Source of the DNA: Ipomoea triloba | Lineage: Eukaryota > Streptophyta > Magnoliopsida > Solanales > Convolvulaceae | DNA: 64,000 bases | Assembly (NCBI RefSeq): GCF_003576645.1 | Contig: NC_044919.1 | Span: forward strand, 33,513,660-33,577,659 | Direction of reading: 5' to 3' | Shown: positions 36,791 through 49,307 of the stretch, piece by piece | How positions within the stretch are numbered: the stretch's first letter is position 1 | Layout: every line of letters starts with the position of its first letter | Made by a program: the position numbers and the translations under genes | Notes under the pieces: model-generated | Seen by the model: only the letters and a program-made list of their open reading frames with translations | What the model was told of the DNA's origin: nothing | Databases searched by the model: none

Positions 36791-39700
36791 ATGGCGTCTG
36801 CAAATGCTTTCTCAACGGCCTCAATCATCTCTTCTTCTTCTTCCAAACAGGTATTTGCTCATTTTTGCCCTTTTATTGATTCTGTTCTTCTTCATTTCAA
36901 AAGTAATTGCATATATTTTGCGCTTATATATTTGCTGGTTGATGTAGGCCGGGTTGAGGAATAGGAGGGCTTGCCAGTTGCACGGGAGGAATTACAACGG
37001 CAAGACATCGAGCTCCAAGGGCCGGTTTGTCGTGAAGGCGAATGCTAAGGAAATAGCATTTGACCAGAGATCCCGGACTGCACTTCAGGCCGGCATTGAT
37101 AAGCTCGCCGATGCCGTCGGCCTCACGCTTGGCCCCAGGGGTAATTGCACATTGCTTTAATTTGTCTCTTTAATGGTCTTATTAGGACCTTGCATATCTG
37201 TCAGTGTTTATTGTGTAGAACTGGAATACTAAGAAATAGATTTTTGAGTTTTAGGTATGTTTAGTTTTATGTTTGGGTTATCTTAGGATGACTGTGCTAG
37301 CTACTTGCATCAATTCATGGTAATTTGCCACTGATTCTATGCATAGCTAGAAACTTGATGTGGAAATACGCAGCAGCTCTGCTATAACATCCTGAACTGT
37401 TATAAGCTCAGTGGTGTCAGTATTGTTTAGTAGTTAAAGTTGAGCATCATTCATTTGAATTTGAATCTTTTGTTTCCTTAAACCAGCATGGCATAATTTA
37501 TCCTATGAGTTTTGATAACTATAAATGTATCAAAATGATTCAAACTTGTAAGACTTTATAATTCTTCTATAGGGAGGAATGTTGTGTTGGATGAATATGG
37601 AACCCCAAAAGTGGTTAATGATGGAGTAACAATTGCTCGAGCTATTGAACTTGCTGATGCTATGGAAAATGCTGGTGCTGCCCTCATTAGGGAGGTTGAT
37701 TCTTTCCCTATCCTACTTTCTCTTTAGATCACTCATCAAATGCGTAATTAGAACAGCTTGCCATTTGTGTTTTTGTTTTATTTTCTATAATGTCTGATAT
37801 ATGGAGATTTTGATGAAGGTTGCAAGCAAAACCAATGATTCTGCTGGTGATGGGACAACAACTGCATCAGTTCTTGCTCGCGAAATAATTAAACTAGGTC
37901 TGTTGAGTGTTACGTCTGGTGCAAATCCAGTGTCCATAAAGAAGGGTATTGACAAGACTGTACAGGCTTTGGTTGATGAGCTTGAAAAGAAAGCTAGGCC
38001 TGTTAAAGGTCGTGATGATATTAAAGGTACGGAATAATAGAATTATTATGCTTTAGTTCATAATGAAGACTAGCTTTCTATTCACCTACACTGTTTACCA
38101 CTTGGCAATGTTATTTATGCTCTTCTCCCACCAGCAATTGCTTCAATCTCTGCTGGAAATGATGAAACCATTGGCACCATGATTGCTGATGCAATTGACA
38201 AAGTTGGTCCTGATGGTGTGCTATCCATTGAATCATCTTCCTCCTTTGAAACAACAGTTCATGTAGAAGAGGGAATGGAGGTATCTAATTTGTGACATCA
38301 ATTTCTTTTACATGGTGTTCTCATGCTTTTCTCCTATAAATGGTCATAACCATTTATTTTTACTTATTGCTTGCAGATTGACAGAGGATATATATCCCCT
38401 CAATTTGTCACCAATCCCGAGAAATTGATTGTTGAATTTGAAAATGCTAGAGTTTTAGTTACAGATCAGAAGATTTCAGCAATCAAGGACATTATCCCCT
38501 TGTTGGAAAAAACTACACAGCTACGAGCTCCTTTGCTCATTATTGCTGAAGATGTTACCGGAGAAGCTTTGGCTACTCTTGTTGTTAACAAATTGAGAGG
38601 TATTGTGAATGTTGCTGCCATCAAAGCACCTGGTTTTGGTGAAAGGAGAAAGGCACTTCTTCAAGATATTGCCATTGTAACAGGTACTTGACTTTTTTGG
38701 TTCAAATTCTTCATGTCTCTCATCTCTTGAGGGCACATTAGCTAAATGGTGGAACTAAGTTCTTTATTTAGTCCTCTATTACTATCTAATTGTGCTGGGG
38801 AGTATCGGAATGCAGTATATCTATTGTCATGACTATATAGTGGACTGGGCATTTGGATTCATAGCTCTCTTTTGCTTCTCCAATATAGATACAAGGCTTT
38901 TCACTACTTTTGCCATACATTCTAAGAGTCGAGATAAATTGGGAAATTAAGAAAAACCTTAAAAGAAAATGGTTCAAAACTATGTGAGGGTTGAAGAGTA
39001 TAAAACATGTCCCCTTTAATCATGTTTCTAGCACTTACTCGTTGAATAGCTGTCCCTAGCATCATAGCTCGTAAGGCTTTGGAATGACTATGCCACAATC
39101 AACTGCTTGGGGTGCTGCAATGAAGAGGAGTGAATTAATCTGGTTTCCTTTTCGGATAGAAGTTGTATAAACAAATTATTCATTGACCATTCCTCTTACA
39201 TACTTGATTGTGGAAGTTCTCTTTGTTGACTTTGTCAAGTTCGATCTGTTTGCTTATTTCAGGAGCTGAGTACCAGGCTAGTGAGTTGGGACTTCTTGTT
39301 GAGAATACCCAAGTTGAAGCACTAGGAATTGCCAGAAAGGTGACAATTACAAAGGACTCAATAACCATTATTGCTGATGCTGCAACAAAGGATGAGATAC
39401 AGTCAAGGATTGCTCAGCTTAAAAAGGAGTTATTTGAAACTGAATCAATCTATGATTCTGAGAAACTTGCCGAGAGAATTGCCAAATTGTCAGGTGGTGT
39501 TGCTGTAATTAAGGTTGGAGCTGCAACAGAGACTGAACTTGAGGACCGCAAACTGCGCATCGAGGATGCAAAGAATGCAACTTTTGCTGCCATTGAGGAG
39601 GGAATTGTACCTGGTGGTGGGGCTGCATTAGTTCATCTGTCGACTTATGTTCCTGCAATCAAGGACACACTTGAAGATGCAGATGAGAAATTAGGAGCTG

Positions 39701-40111
39701 ATATCGTGCAAAAGGTAAAGAATGCCAGACTTCTATTTTCTTTGCTTTTACATGATCAAGTAGAAACAACCGATTGTAAAAATAACAATGAATTCTTTTC
39801 TACGTGCTGTCTTTTGCTTACAGGCATTAGTTGCACCAGCATCCCTGATAGCCCAAAATGCTGGGGTTGAAGGGGAGGTTGTTGTGGAAAAGGTGAAAGA
39901 CAGTGAATGGGAGATCGGATACAATGCAATGACCGACAGCTATGAGAACCTCGTGGAAGCTGGAGTCATCGATCCAGCCAAGGTGACAAGATGTGCTTTG
40001 CAGAATTCTGCTTCAGTTGCAGGTATGGTCCTCACCACACAAGCCATTGTCGTCGAGAAGCCAAAGCCTAAGACACCCGCCCCTGCTGCTCCTCAAGGTC
40101 TTACTGTGTGA
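36791..40111 (+). CDS. CPN60B: Chloroplast chaperonin 60 beta (RuBisCO subunit-binding protein beta)
   Basis: Eight exons: 36791-36850, 36948-37140, 37573-37694, 37819-38026, 38135-38280, 38377-38683, 39263-39714 and 39824-40111. Phases and borders are consistent; 591 aa. A Ser-rich transit peptide (about 1-50, [20 protein letters not shown]) ends near [11 protein letters not shown]. The group I chaperonin core shows [24 protein letters not shown], the ATP motif [41 protein letters not shown] and VPGGGAAL, and it ends in a Pro/Ala-rich tail ([14 protein letters not shown]). It forms mixed alpha/beta Cpn60 rings in the plastid stroma and folds imported and plastid-made proteins, including RuBisCO large subunit. 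The gene is intact and diverges from PIGA. Confidence 0.97.
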
Positions 40112-40489
40112 TCAATAGATTCAGAGCATGTAGTATGAACTTTTGGAGTAGTTAAGCTTCACCATTGTAGGGAAATGAGACTTGAGTAATACATGTTAAC
40201 AAGAGCAAAAAAGAACTTTTTGTCAGCTCTTAATTCTTGGTTGGTTCATTGTAAGCCAAATAAGAAATGAAGGAAAATATTCCTCTGCTTGCCACTCCTA
40301 TGTTATGTAGCAGAAGTCAGAAGAGTTAAGGAATAGATGGGTTCGGCCCACTTCGTTCAATTAGGCTACGGGATCTTTTGGTTTAGTCCAATAAACAGAT
40401 GCTAGGCCCAAATTACCATTTGCAGAGCCCAATCCAGTAAAACCTAGATTGGGCCTAAGTTAAGCCTACCCAGTGGCCACCAATCATTA
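40112..40489. other. CPN60B 3' UTR and flank
   Basis: No gene seen. It contains the likely 3' UTR (about 200 bp). Confidence 0.5.
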
Positions 40490-40752
40490 TTTCATGGACC
40501 ATGATTCACGCAGCTGTGTGGACCAAAAATAAAAAGTACATTATTTTTGTACTGAAGGTACATTATTTTTATACTGTAGGTACATTATTTTAGGGTACAT
40601 TATTTTTGTACTGAAGGTACATTATTTGATATATACTATTCCGTATCAAATAATGTACCTACAGTACAAAAATAATGTACCTTCAGTACAAAAATAATAT
40701 ACATTTTATTTTTGGTCCACACAGCTGTGTATGTGGACCATGGTCTATGCAA
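40490..40752. mobile_element. Hairpin MITE (263 bp) with TA target duplication
   Basis: The ends are inverted (TTTCATGGACCATG and, reverse-complemented, TTGCATAGACCATG). Nearly the whole element is a palindrome: GTGTGGACCAAAAATAAAA plus the 24-bp phrase GTACATTATTTTTGTACTGA, repeated, fold back on each other around 40635. TA lies on both sides (40488-40489, 40753-40754). No coding capacity. Confidence 0.8.
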
Positions 40753-40754
40753 TA

Positions 40755-41345
40755 ATTTGCTGTGGGATCATGTAACATGTTTATTGTTGCATTCTCACTT
40801 AACACTTAACAGACAATTCAGGTATTAAATTTTATGGTTTGAACTTAAGACGCTTTGTATATTCTTATGTTAAATTAAAAGATACTTATAGCACTACATA
40901 TTTATTAACTATTATCATCTAATAAAAACTATACATTATGCTCAACACCATGTAATGTGTTGCACATATATGTCTAGTCATATTGAATTGTAACTTATCC
41001 AACTTTTTCCATTCAAATTACTCGTCATTTAATTTGGTATATTACTAATATAATTGCGATATATTTTGGTGGCACACATTATTTGGTATGTAAATGAAGG
41101 ATGTATTGGTGAAAATAAAAATGGCCGCACAGATGTTAGCCCCCCTGGATGGGAATAACCAAATAATAATAATGTGAAAAGCTAAAGTGATACTGTGCTT
41201 CAAAGTGGGAAATAATTAAAGCCCCACTCTTTTATTGTCATAAATTTTCAGCGGAATCCTTAGTTTATTCACATATATATTGCCCCATCAATTCGCTAGA
41301 TGCCACTGTCCCTTGACCCTTCCCACCTTTATATATTCGTATATG
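40755..41345. other. Gene-free AT-rich stretch
   Basis: Nothing recognised. Confidence 0.5.
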
Positions 41346-41553
41346 CGTCGAACCCAACTAAGTTGGTTTAATAACAACAAAATTTTGAATTTGACTCATC
41401 GCGTGTTAAAATTTTATTAATTTTTTGATTTGAACTGATTTATCTATTTGTAATATTTTATCGACTAAGAGTACAAGGTAGAGTTTTACATAGAGTACAC
41501 CATCCAATAGTGACTTCGAACTTTCTCGTTAAAAAAAAAAAAAAAAAAAAAAA
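41346..41553 (+). mobile_element. SINE-like retroposon with poly-A tail
   Basis: It starts near CCAACTAAGTTGGTTTAATA and ends in an A run of about 24 (41529-41553). The body shares AAGTTGGTT..., TTTGAACTGA..., ACAAGGTAGAGTTT... and TACACCATCCAAT with a second copy at 43697-43910. Internal promoter boxes are weak. A third, partial relative may lie at 30395-30470. Confidence 0.5.
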
Positions 41554-43690
41554 ACTCATTGTCATGCTCGATCAACGCTGTTACTTTCCCATCTCCTATG
41601 TACAAACATTCTATATTACCAACCTGCAACCTCATATTCATTTCTTAGTCTGTTCTGTCCTATATTTGTACATGCATGATGCATGAAAGTTGCGGCTGCA
41701 TTGACAAGAATACGAATATTTTATACTATACAGACGAAAATGAAACATACATGAAAGTTGCACCCAAAACAAAAGTATGAAAAATCACTTTATGTAATGT
41801 ATGATTGCTTTTAACTGTCATGCTATTTAGTTTTTTTACAAATTAGTTAAAAAATACTTTTACCGTCGAGCTAGTTCAATTTTTTTTTTTTAAAACTTAT
41901 TTTGGAATTTGAGTAGCAAATTCCTTTACACACAAAGAGAGCATCAAATGCAAGACAAAAAGTACTTAAAAGCCTCCCACACTCTATTTTTTCCAACTCA
42001 ATGGATACACTTTGAGAATAAATTTATTATTAACCCATTATCCATTTTGAACGTATAATATACCAAATTTATTCACTCAACTAAGAGTATCTGAATCTAT
42101 TTTGATCTTCTCCAAATAAAAAATGAACCCTACTCAAAATGACCACTTGAAATTACATCCACCGTTTAGAGCATCACCATCTATGAACTTTTCATGGTTT
42201 TTAGAACATTAAAAAATTAAAAGGTTGATTTTTAACAAATATGAAGAGTGATTTTTACTTGATTTTTTGTGGAGCTCGTCATGTGAGAGAAAAAAGAAGA
42301 CAAAGTCTGATTCTTGTGAGTGAAGTGCAAGAATCGTGTCCAATAGGCACGTGTATTTATAATGTGTTTTAGTTTCTTTTTTAAAAAAATAAAAATTGTT
42401 GTTAGTCTTTTTTTCCTTTTTTTTTTTTTCTCTTCTCTCTTTTCTAATAGCACTTTAAAAATTATGTAAAATCATAGCTGATGAGGCAGGATGCTTTTAT
42501 AATTGAGGAGGCATGCATAAATGTTCCATGCATCTCATTATAGGTAGCAGCTGGTTTGATACGATGCAAATTAAAATACAGGACAGCCGTCATATAGTCT
42601 TTTCATTAGATTCTCCTTCGTTATATATGCATGGTCCATTCTAGGGACCTCATCATTATCTTCCACCAATACAATATATTTATATAGTCTAAACTCACAA
42701 TTTTTCAACGAAAACTAAAATAATGTGTGTGAACGGCAAAAGCGATCAACTTCATTCAATTCCTACGTCTCACATGCCTTTTTATAGATCATCATCATCA
42801 CCTTAAACAACACAAACCATTTTTATTTTTAATTTTATTTTTATTTGAAGTTGTTTTAGACACCTCTGACTTATTATTATTTTTTTTTTAAAAAAAAAAA
42901 GAAGAAAAAACTTCAAAGAATTATTAATGGGTTCACTCATAATTCATAATCCAGAGGCTAAATTCACTATGTATTACAAAGTACTTATAAGTTTATAACT
43001 CATAAACAAAAAGTAAAATATTTTCGTTATCTGATTACTTTATAACGAGTCAATTAATTTACGAATAATTAGTGAATATACAAAGATTGATGACGCAGGT
43101 CTAATTACGTGTGAAAACAAAGTGATATAAAAAATATAATATTCTTTTTCAATATTTGATCAAATTAAAAGAATAAATGGACGGCTTATTGGTTGGTGAT
43201 TTTAACTCGGGATCATGGGGATCAGATGCCAAAAAAGAATATAATCTATTCACAAACATATAATTTCCGCTCTTAACCGTTGAGCAAATGCCTAATTTTG
43301 ACATTCCAAAAAAGTTAAAATGGGGTTTTTCCATAATGAAACACTACGCTAATAGGCTTAATTGCTGGAAATGAGCAGAAGTTTAGGGCAAGTGGCAATC
43401 ACTTATCGCGGAATCTCATTAATGGACTTCTTTTTTAAAGTTATTTATTTATTATTCATTTTATATTAGGACTTTTTGCGATTTGGTATCTGGTACTTTA
43501 ATAGTCACATCATTTTTATTTTTTTTTTTGGTTTTTTAAATATATACGTCTTATATTTTTGTTATTGTGAAACTAGTTTGGATTCGACATGAATTGTACC
43601 CAAAAAATTTTGACTCTTATTCAAAAAAAAGTATGACCCAAAATTCTTTAACTTCAAACCTCCAGCCTAGCTCGCAATTAAAATAGCAGT
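41554..43690. other. Gene-free AT-rich stretch
   Basis: No gene recognised. Short minus-strand frames at 42232-42453 (Lys-rich) and 43149-43334 are not convincing. Confidence 0.5.
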
Positions 43691-43696
43691 TCATGG

Positions 43697-43910
43697 GAAC
43701 AGCCCCAATCAAGTTGGTTGGACTGTTGACTTGATAACCCTAAAATTTCGCATTCGACTATCAGTGAGAACGGCCTATTAACGTTCTTGATTCGAACTGA
43801 TTAGCTATATGCAACTTAGGTTGGTTTATCTCCTTGCGATCATTTTCCAACTATAATCACAAGGTAGGGTCTAGTATGCACACCATCAAATACTAGCTAT
43901 AAGTGTTCAT
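43697..43910 (+). mobile_element. SINE-like retroposon, second copy
   Basis: AATCAAGTTGGTTGGACTG, CATTCGACTATCAGTGAGAA, TTGATTCGAACTGATTAGC and CACAAGGTAGGGTCTAG match the copy at 41346 in order. The A tail is absent. Confidence 0.5.
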
Positions 43911-44964
43911 TTTACAAACTAACTTCTATGTGTTTGCATTGTGCAAACCTTGCATACTTGTTACAATGTTCCCCGTTATAATATGCAAACATGAGACACT
44001 ATTGAAGATTATTCGAACTCAATCTTTTCACTTGATTCATATTTGCCGTTAGTTTTAATGGAGTTCATCGATTGTTAAGCAAAATTTCAAACTTAAATTA
44101 GCTTCTGTATCTTTTACATCTTGAAATTAATGTTAGGGATTCTTTTCTTCTTCTTATTCTTCTTTTTAATTAAAAAAAAAAGTAATTAAAATGTGAGTTT
44201 ACTTGTTTTCTATTTTTAAATGGTTGAATTTTCTTTGCAAATGCATGCCCAACTTTCATGTAACATTCCAAGTGCATGAACTTGATCTGTTGGCCTAAAT
44301 TAGTGCGCGAACATGATTTCTATCAACTTTTCCTGAAAATTAAGGATTTCTTTTTAATTGTTTGGTGCAAATTTAATTTGTCATAACACAAGAAAATCTA
44401 TATATAGCCCAAAATGAGTGACAGAGTAGGTGCAACATGATTATTGTACATGAAGATTATGCGATTTAATTTTCGTCATGATTTTTTTATTCGGGACATA
44501 ATCTGAATCAATAACTGTTGAATTTTTAATATGTATATAATAGAAAGATGCATTTCGTCTAAACTAAAAATTTAAATAGATAAATAAATTATAAATTTAT
44601 ATTTTATATTGTGTTGGGTAAGCCATACATTTTTTTTACTTTCCTTTTTCAACTTATAATGACTTACTATTTTGCTTAAGTTTATGCAAGTTGAATTGCC
44701 ATAACGATGAAGAGCTTAAGAGAATTAAATTACCCATTGCATGGTGGTTCGCCGCCATCATATTAATAGCATATGGATTGTCGATCGACAACTTCGGCCT
44801 AACCTTTGTGCCTCCATTTTACGTATTTCTGAGTTTTCAGTGTACTAGTCATGGCAGACTTTAATTTAGCCCAACATTAGGCATGTTCAGTTGTATTCAT
44901 AAAAGACAAAACTCCCACTACACGATCTTAATTCTTATCAATATTATCTTGATCAAATTTGTTA

Positions 44965-45055
44965 TACACACACACATATATCACACTGAGATTCAAACCT
45001 GTGACCCTCATATGAGGTCATTGGCATCTTAATCCATTGTATAATTTACTATCTG
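44965..45055 (-). mobile_element. tRNA-derived SINE-like copy (d), partial
   Basis: On the minus strand CACAGGTTTGAATCTCAGTG is a clear B-box-like element preceded by GGATTAAGATGCCAATGACC. Probably the same family as 36130-36235. Confidence 0.45.
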
Positions 45056-45437
45056 TAGTTTTGGACTAGGATCCATAATACAAGGTGAACTTTGGTCCAT
45101 GCTATAACAATTGTTTTTATTTCATAATGTAGGGTAAGAAATTTTCATCAGTAGCTTGCCTGCATGGGTAGATTGATTAGTTGGTCATAGGGGTAAAGTT
45201 TGAAAAGAAAGACTAAGAATCGAGTCTTATCCGCGACAGTGTGGAATACTGGGATTTACATGCTCTGTCGGGCCCTTGGGATTAGGAATTCAACTTTTTG
45301 GGAAGAATTTTCATCAATAGTCATAATTAGTAATAACAGTGTGGGATAGACCTACATGAGCTGACATGACCTCGCTACATGGGTCAACCCAAGCACAACT
45401 CAAGATTATTATGTCCAACGCTGAACCAGCGCTCGCG

Positions 45438-45530
45438 ACCCAAATTCTAATTTGGACTAACATAATATGACCCACATTAGTCTTTACCCACATTCTAATT
45501 TGGACTAACATAATATGACCCACATTAGTC
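45438..45530. repeat. 45-bp tandem duplication (period 48)
   Basis: TTCTAATTTGGACTAACATA followed by ATATGACCCACATTAGTC occurs twice, with one substitution near the start. Confidence 0.9.
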
Positions 45531-47950
45531 CCAATTCATGTGGGTTTGGATTGTGTTGGCACAACGTAACTTACTAAACATCACTGATCATAATTATCTG
45601 TAAGTTTATATTGACGTTTTATCTTAAAATAATATCACATATGACTATGACCATTTATTAAAGTTAATGTCTTGATTGCCATGACTTTTACCAGAAGTTG
45701 CAAATCATTTAAAGAAAATGGCAAACCAAACTAAAAGCATATGAACCTAATGAGGCTAAGAGCCTAAGATTGGGAATGAATGAGTCAATGAAAGATATAT
45801 GAATGAACAAACCTAATTGAACGCAACTTCGTGCCGTGCTGCTTCTGTAATTACTATATTATATTCTCTTCCTCCTCTACGCGTCTGTATGCATATCTTA
45901 TCTTTTTCTTCTTTTCTATATTTGTTCTCCACCTTCAATAATTACAAAATGCCTTCCAACAAATGCTCCGAAGAAAAAAATGAAAATCTTTTTTTATGTA
46001 CTATAAAACTTTTTGTAGGACGTATTGTCTCAAATAAAATAAACATCAAATATGTAATATTTTTTGAACGAAAATGCAATACTCTTTTTACAAGTTAACA
46101 AATATTACATTTATATTAAAAAATATTATATTATTACAACCATAATTTCTAAAAATCCAACAAGATTGCAAATTTGCAATCATGACTGTTTGTACGTTCT
46201 CACTCTAGGATGAAGTCGCCTTTCATCAAAATTTGGAACGAATGAAGGCAATCATGACTGACTTCGATTAGTTCAAAAATTTAAATTTAGACACTCTAGT
46301 ATGAAATTAAAGACAATTGTTAGGTGACTAGCTATCTTCAAAAAAATATATAATTTTCAAAATACTAATATTTATGTAATAATAATAATAGTAGTAATTA
46401 TATAATAATAATAGTTTAAGTATTTACCAAATCATTATTCTAATAAATAGGTTATTATAGGACTCAATTGTACTTTTATGTTACTTAAGGGGTTTAGATT
46501 TTTTTTTCTTCAAATTTTAATCATTAGAAGTATGCAGAATTTTCCAAGTGTGAATTTTGTTAAATTTCAAAGAGTATTTTCGTAATTTACGCTACACAAA
46601 AGGGCAGAGAGAAAAGAAGACCATATCTATTTTATTTTATTTGAAATCTCTCCCGCGTGAGAATAATATATATACTATACTATGTAATTACCGGTTAATT
46701 AGTTGGAACATGTCATAATCATATCCTAACAGCTTATTAAATATTAATCACATCCAATGTGAACAAAGGAAAAAATATATATATATATGAACATAATTTT
46801 TTTAAAAAAAAAATTATACTCCGTAAATACAATAGATCAGATGAATAGACACTAATTTGAAAATAAAATAAATGTTTTCCCTTTTGAGTTTTTCATCGTG
46901 TTGTGACTTTCATTCATTGAGTGCTCATGGATTAACTGATTGCATCACTAATCAAAAAATAAATTTAGTTAGTACTCCGTAATAAAATATTAAAAAAACT
47001 AATTATATAACGTCACGTTAAGAGAGAATGATTAGAGGAAAAATATGTACTCAAAAAATTAGAGGAAAAATATAAGAAGAGTGTGCAACATTACTCTTAA
47101 ATTAATAAATATTAAATATCTTTATATAAAAGATTTAAAATAGTTTATTTATGATTTTTTTGAATGACGCGGAAAACCTTACCCACTACACGATGGTGTA
47201 CACTGGATAAACTTTACTTTAGTGTAATAGCCACCAAATCACACACATTAGGAATATCATATTTGACGAGTTCAACAAAAAAAGTATGGTGTTGATAAGA
47301 ATCGAGAATATAATGTACGGTAAAATTGATCCCTAGAAAAGAAAATTAAAAAAAAAATCGTGAGTAAAATATGAAGGTCATGATCATAAGAACATTTATG
47401 TGGTAGGGCCCTTTCATAGTGCTAGAGAGTGAAGTCTATAAATTAGTTAAAGTCGTTATGTGAATTAAGAAAAGCGCCGGTGCAATGGGGACTAGACTTG
47501 CTCAATATATTATTACTCTGTCTATCTGTCCCAAAATCAACGTTGTCGACCCATTCAAATTTCAAAGTCCTCTTTCCCAGCATTATTATTTAGGAAAAAA
47601 ACACAACAAAAGTTACTAGGAAAACCAGTGGGAAAAGGATAAGATTTCTCACTCAAAGTCTTCAACCAAATTATACTACAAAAGTGCGTTGATTCATACA
47701 TGAAAATGAAAATTAAAATTTATGTGTTATATATATAGTAAAACTCCTGAAGAATTTATAAATAAATAAGTTCTGACCGAAACTCAATTGAATTAGTCTC
47801 ATTTTGCGAGATGTGAAATCTTAAATACACACGCTAATATTATTCTTATAACATAGCTTGTGATAGATACTATGGTTTTTTTATTTTTTATTTGTCTTGA
47901 TAAAATGTAACTATGTTATTTGAGATATCTTAAATTTGAGTTATATAAAA

Positions 47951-49302
47951 TGGGTGTGTTTGGTTGATAGGTTTAACTATCAGGAATGGGTATCAAAGTC
48001 ATTGTTATTGTTTGGTTGACAGGTTTTTTAGAACATACTATGCAGGAATGGGTGTGTTTGGTTGGGGGGTTTAGACATAAGGTATGGGTACCAAAGTGAT
48101 TGTTAGTGTTTGGTTGATAGGTTTTGTGAATGCTACTATGGGTTTGAAATACCCCATTAATGGCAAAACTCATACCCTTATTAAATAAGGGTTTCATCTC
48201 CAGGGGCGGAGCCACCTTATGGGGTAGGGGGCCCTGGCCCCCCCCAACCCCTACCCCACCTCACCCTACCCCTACCCACCTTAAAATATTTTAATAAATA
48301 TGTATGTATATATTGATATAGTAGGGATAAAATACACTTTTGGCTCCCCTCTAATTTTTTTTAAAAACAATCTATTATGTTTATATTAAATGAACTCAAA
48401 ATATATATATTAAAGTTTAAATTCATTAAATAGAAAGAAGTAAACCAAGCAAATAATTAAAGTCACCATTTTCTTTTTATCTTATTTCTTTTATCAAGAT
48501 TTTAATAATGGAGGAGGGCATCAAATATCCATTTTATTTTTAAAAATCTCCAAATTTGAGATATATGCTTTAGTTTTATTAGTTATGTTGATTAATTAAT
48601 TAATGATTTATTGTGTGTTTTAATTATTTATTTACACTCTGAAGATGTACATTTGCTTGTTTAAATAATTAGTTTTGAAATTGTCAAAAATTAATATTGA
48701 TTGTTTAATTCCTGATATTGATTTTTGTCTTTTATCTCCCAAAATTTGAAATATTGTTAATCAGTAAAATGAATATCAATTAATTATGAAAATATTTGGT
48801 GACAAAATAATTGACAAAACTTTTTATTTGATAAAAATTGACAATTTATATTTAAATAAATGTTGTTGTTCTTATTGTTGTTGTTGTTGTTGTTGTTATT
48901 ATTATTATAATATTTTGTGTTATGTGAAAAAATTCTAAAGTAATGATCGGCACTCGTGTCAATCGTACTCATATAATTATATATTTCATACTTTATTACA
49001 TAGAATATAATTAAAAATCATTATCAATAGTAATTACAATAATGTATGGTATAAATAATAATATAGTATGGTTAATTATAATGTCAAAAATTTTTCTCTA
49101 CTACACTGGCCCCCCCAAGTCGAGTTTTCTGGCTCCGCCTCTGTTCATCTCCCTTCATCATTTCTTCCCAAACTATTAATAATCATTCTCATTCCACCCA
49201 ATTACCAAACATGCTAAATACTTTAACCAAAACTCATTACCCTTACCAAGTATTTGATACCCATTCCGATTCCGATTCCCATGTGCGAACCAAACGCACC
49301 CT
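47951..49302. mobile_element. Foldback element hosting a nested hAT insertion
   Basis: The left end TGGGTGTGTTTGGTT is inverted at the right end (reverse complement AGGGTGCGTTTGGTT). TAAAA lies on both sides (47946-47950, 49303-49307). Phrases such as GGTATGGGTACCAAA and CCATTCCGATTCCC also mirror each other. Without the hAT insertion the element is about 400 bp. The superfamily (PIF/Harbinger- or hAT-like) cannot be settled. Confidence 0.7.
48201..49143. mobile_element. Non-autonomous hAT element, 8-bp TSD
   Basis: The ends CAGGGGCGGAGCCA and (reverse complement) CAGAGGCGGAGCCA are typical hAT termini. The 8-bp duplication TTCATCTC lies on both sides (48193-48200, 49144-49151). 943 bp, AT-rich inside, no transposase. 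It carries a (TTG)n run at about 48861-48899. Confidence 0.93.
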
Positions 49303-49307
49303 TAAAA

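Larger units (their letters stand above)
43911..47945. other. Gene-free AT-rich region
   Basis: No gene recognised. It contains a SINE-like copy (44965-45055) and a tandem duplication (45438-45530). A frame at 45817-46098 has no known relative. Confidence 0.5.

Noticed and set aside
42232..42453. Lys-rich 73-aa frame
   Set aside because: It is produced by a poly-pyrimidine tract on the opposite strand.
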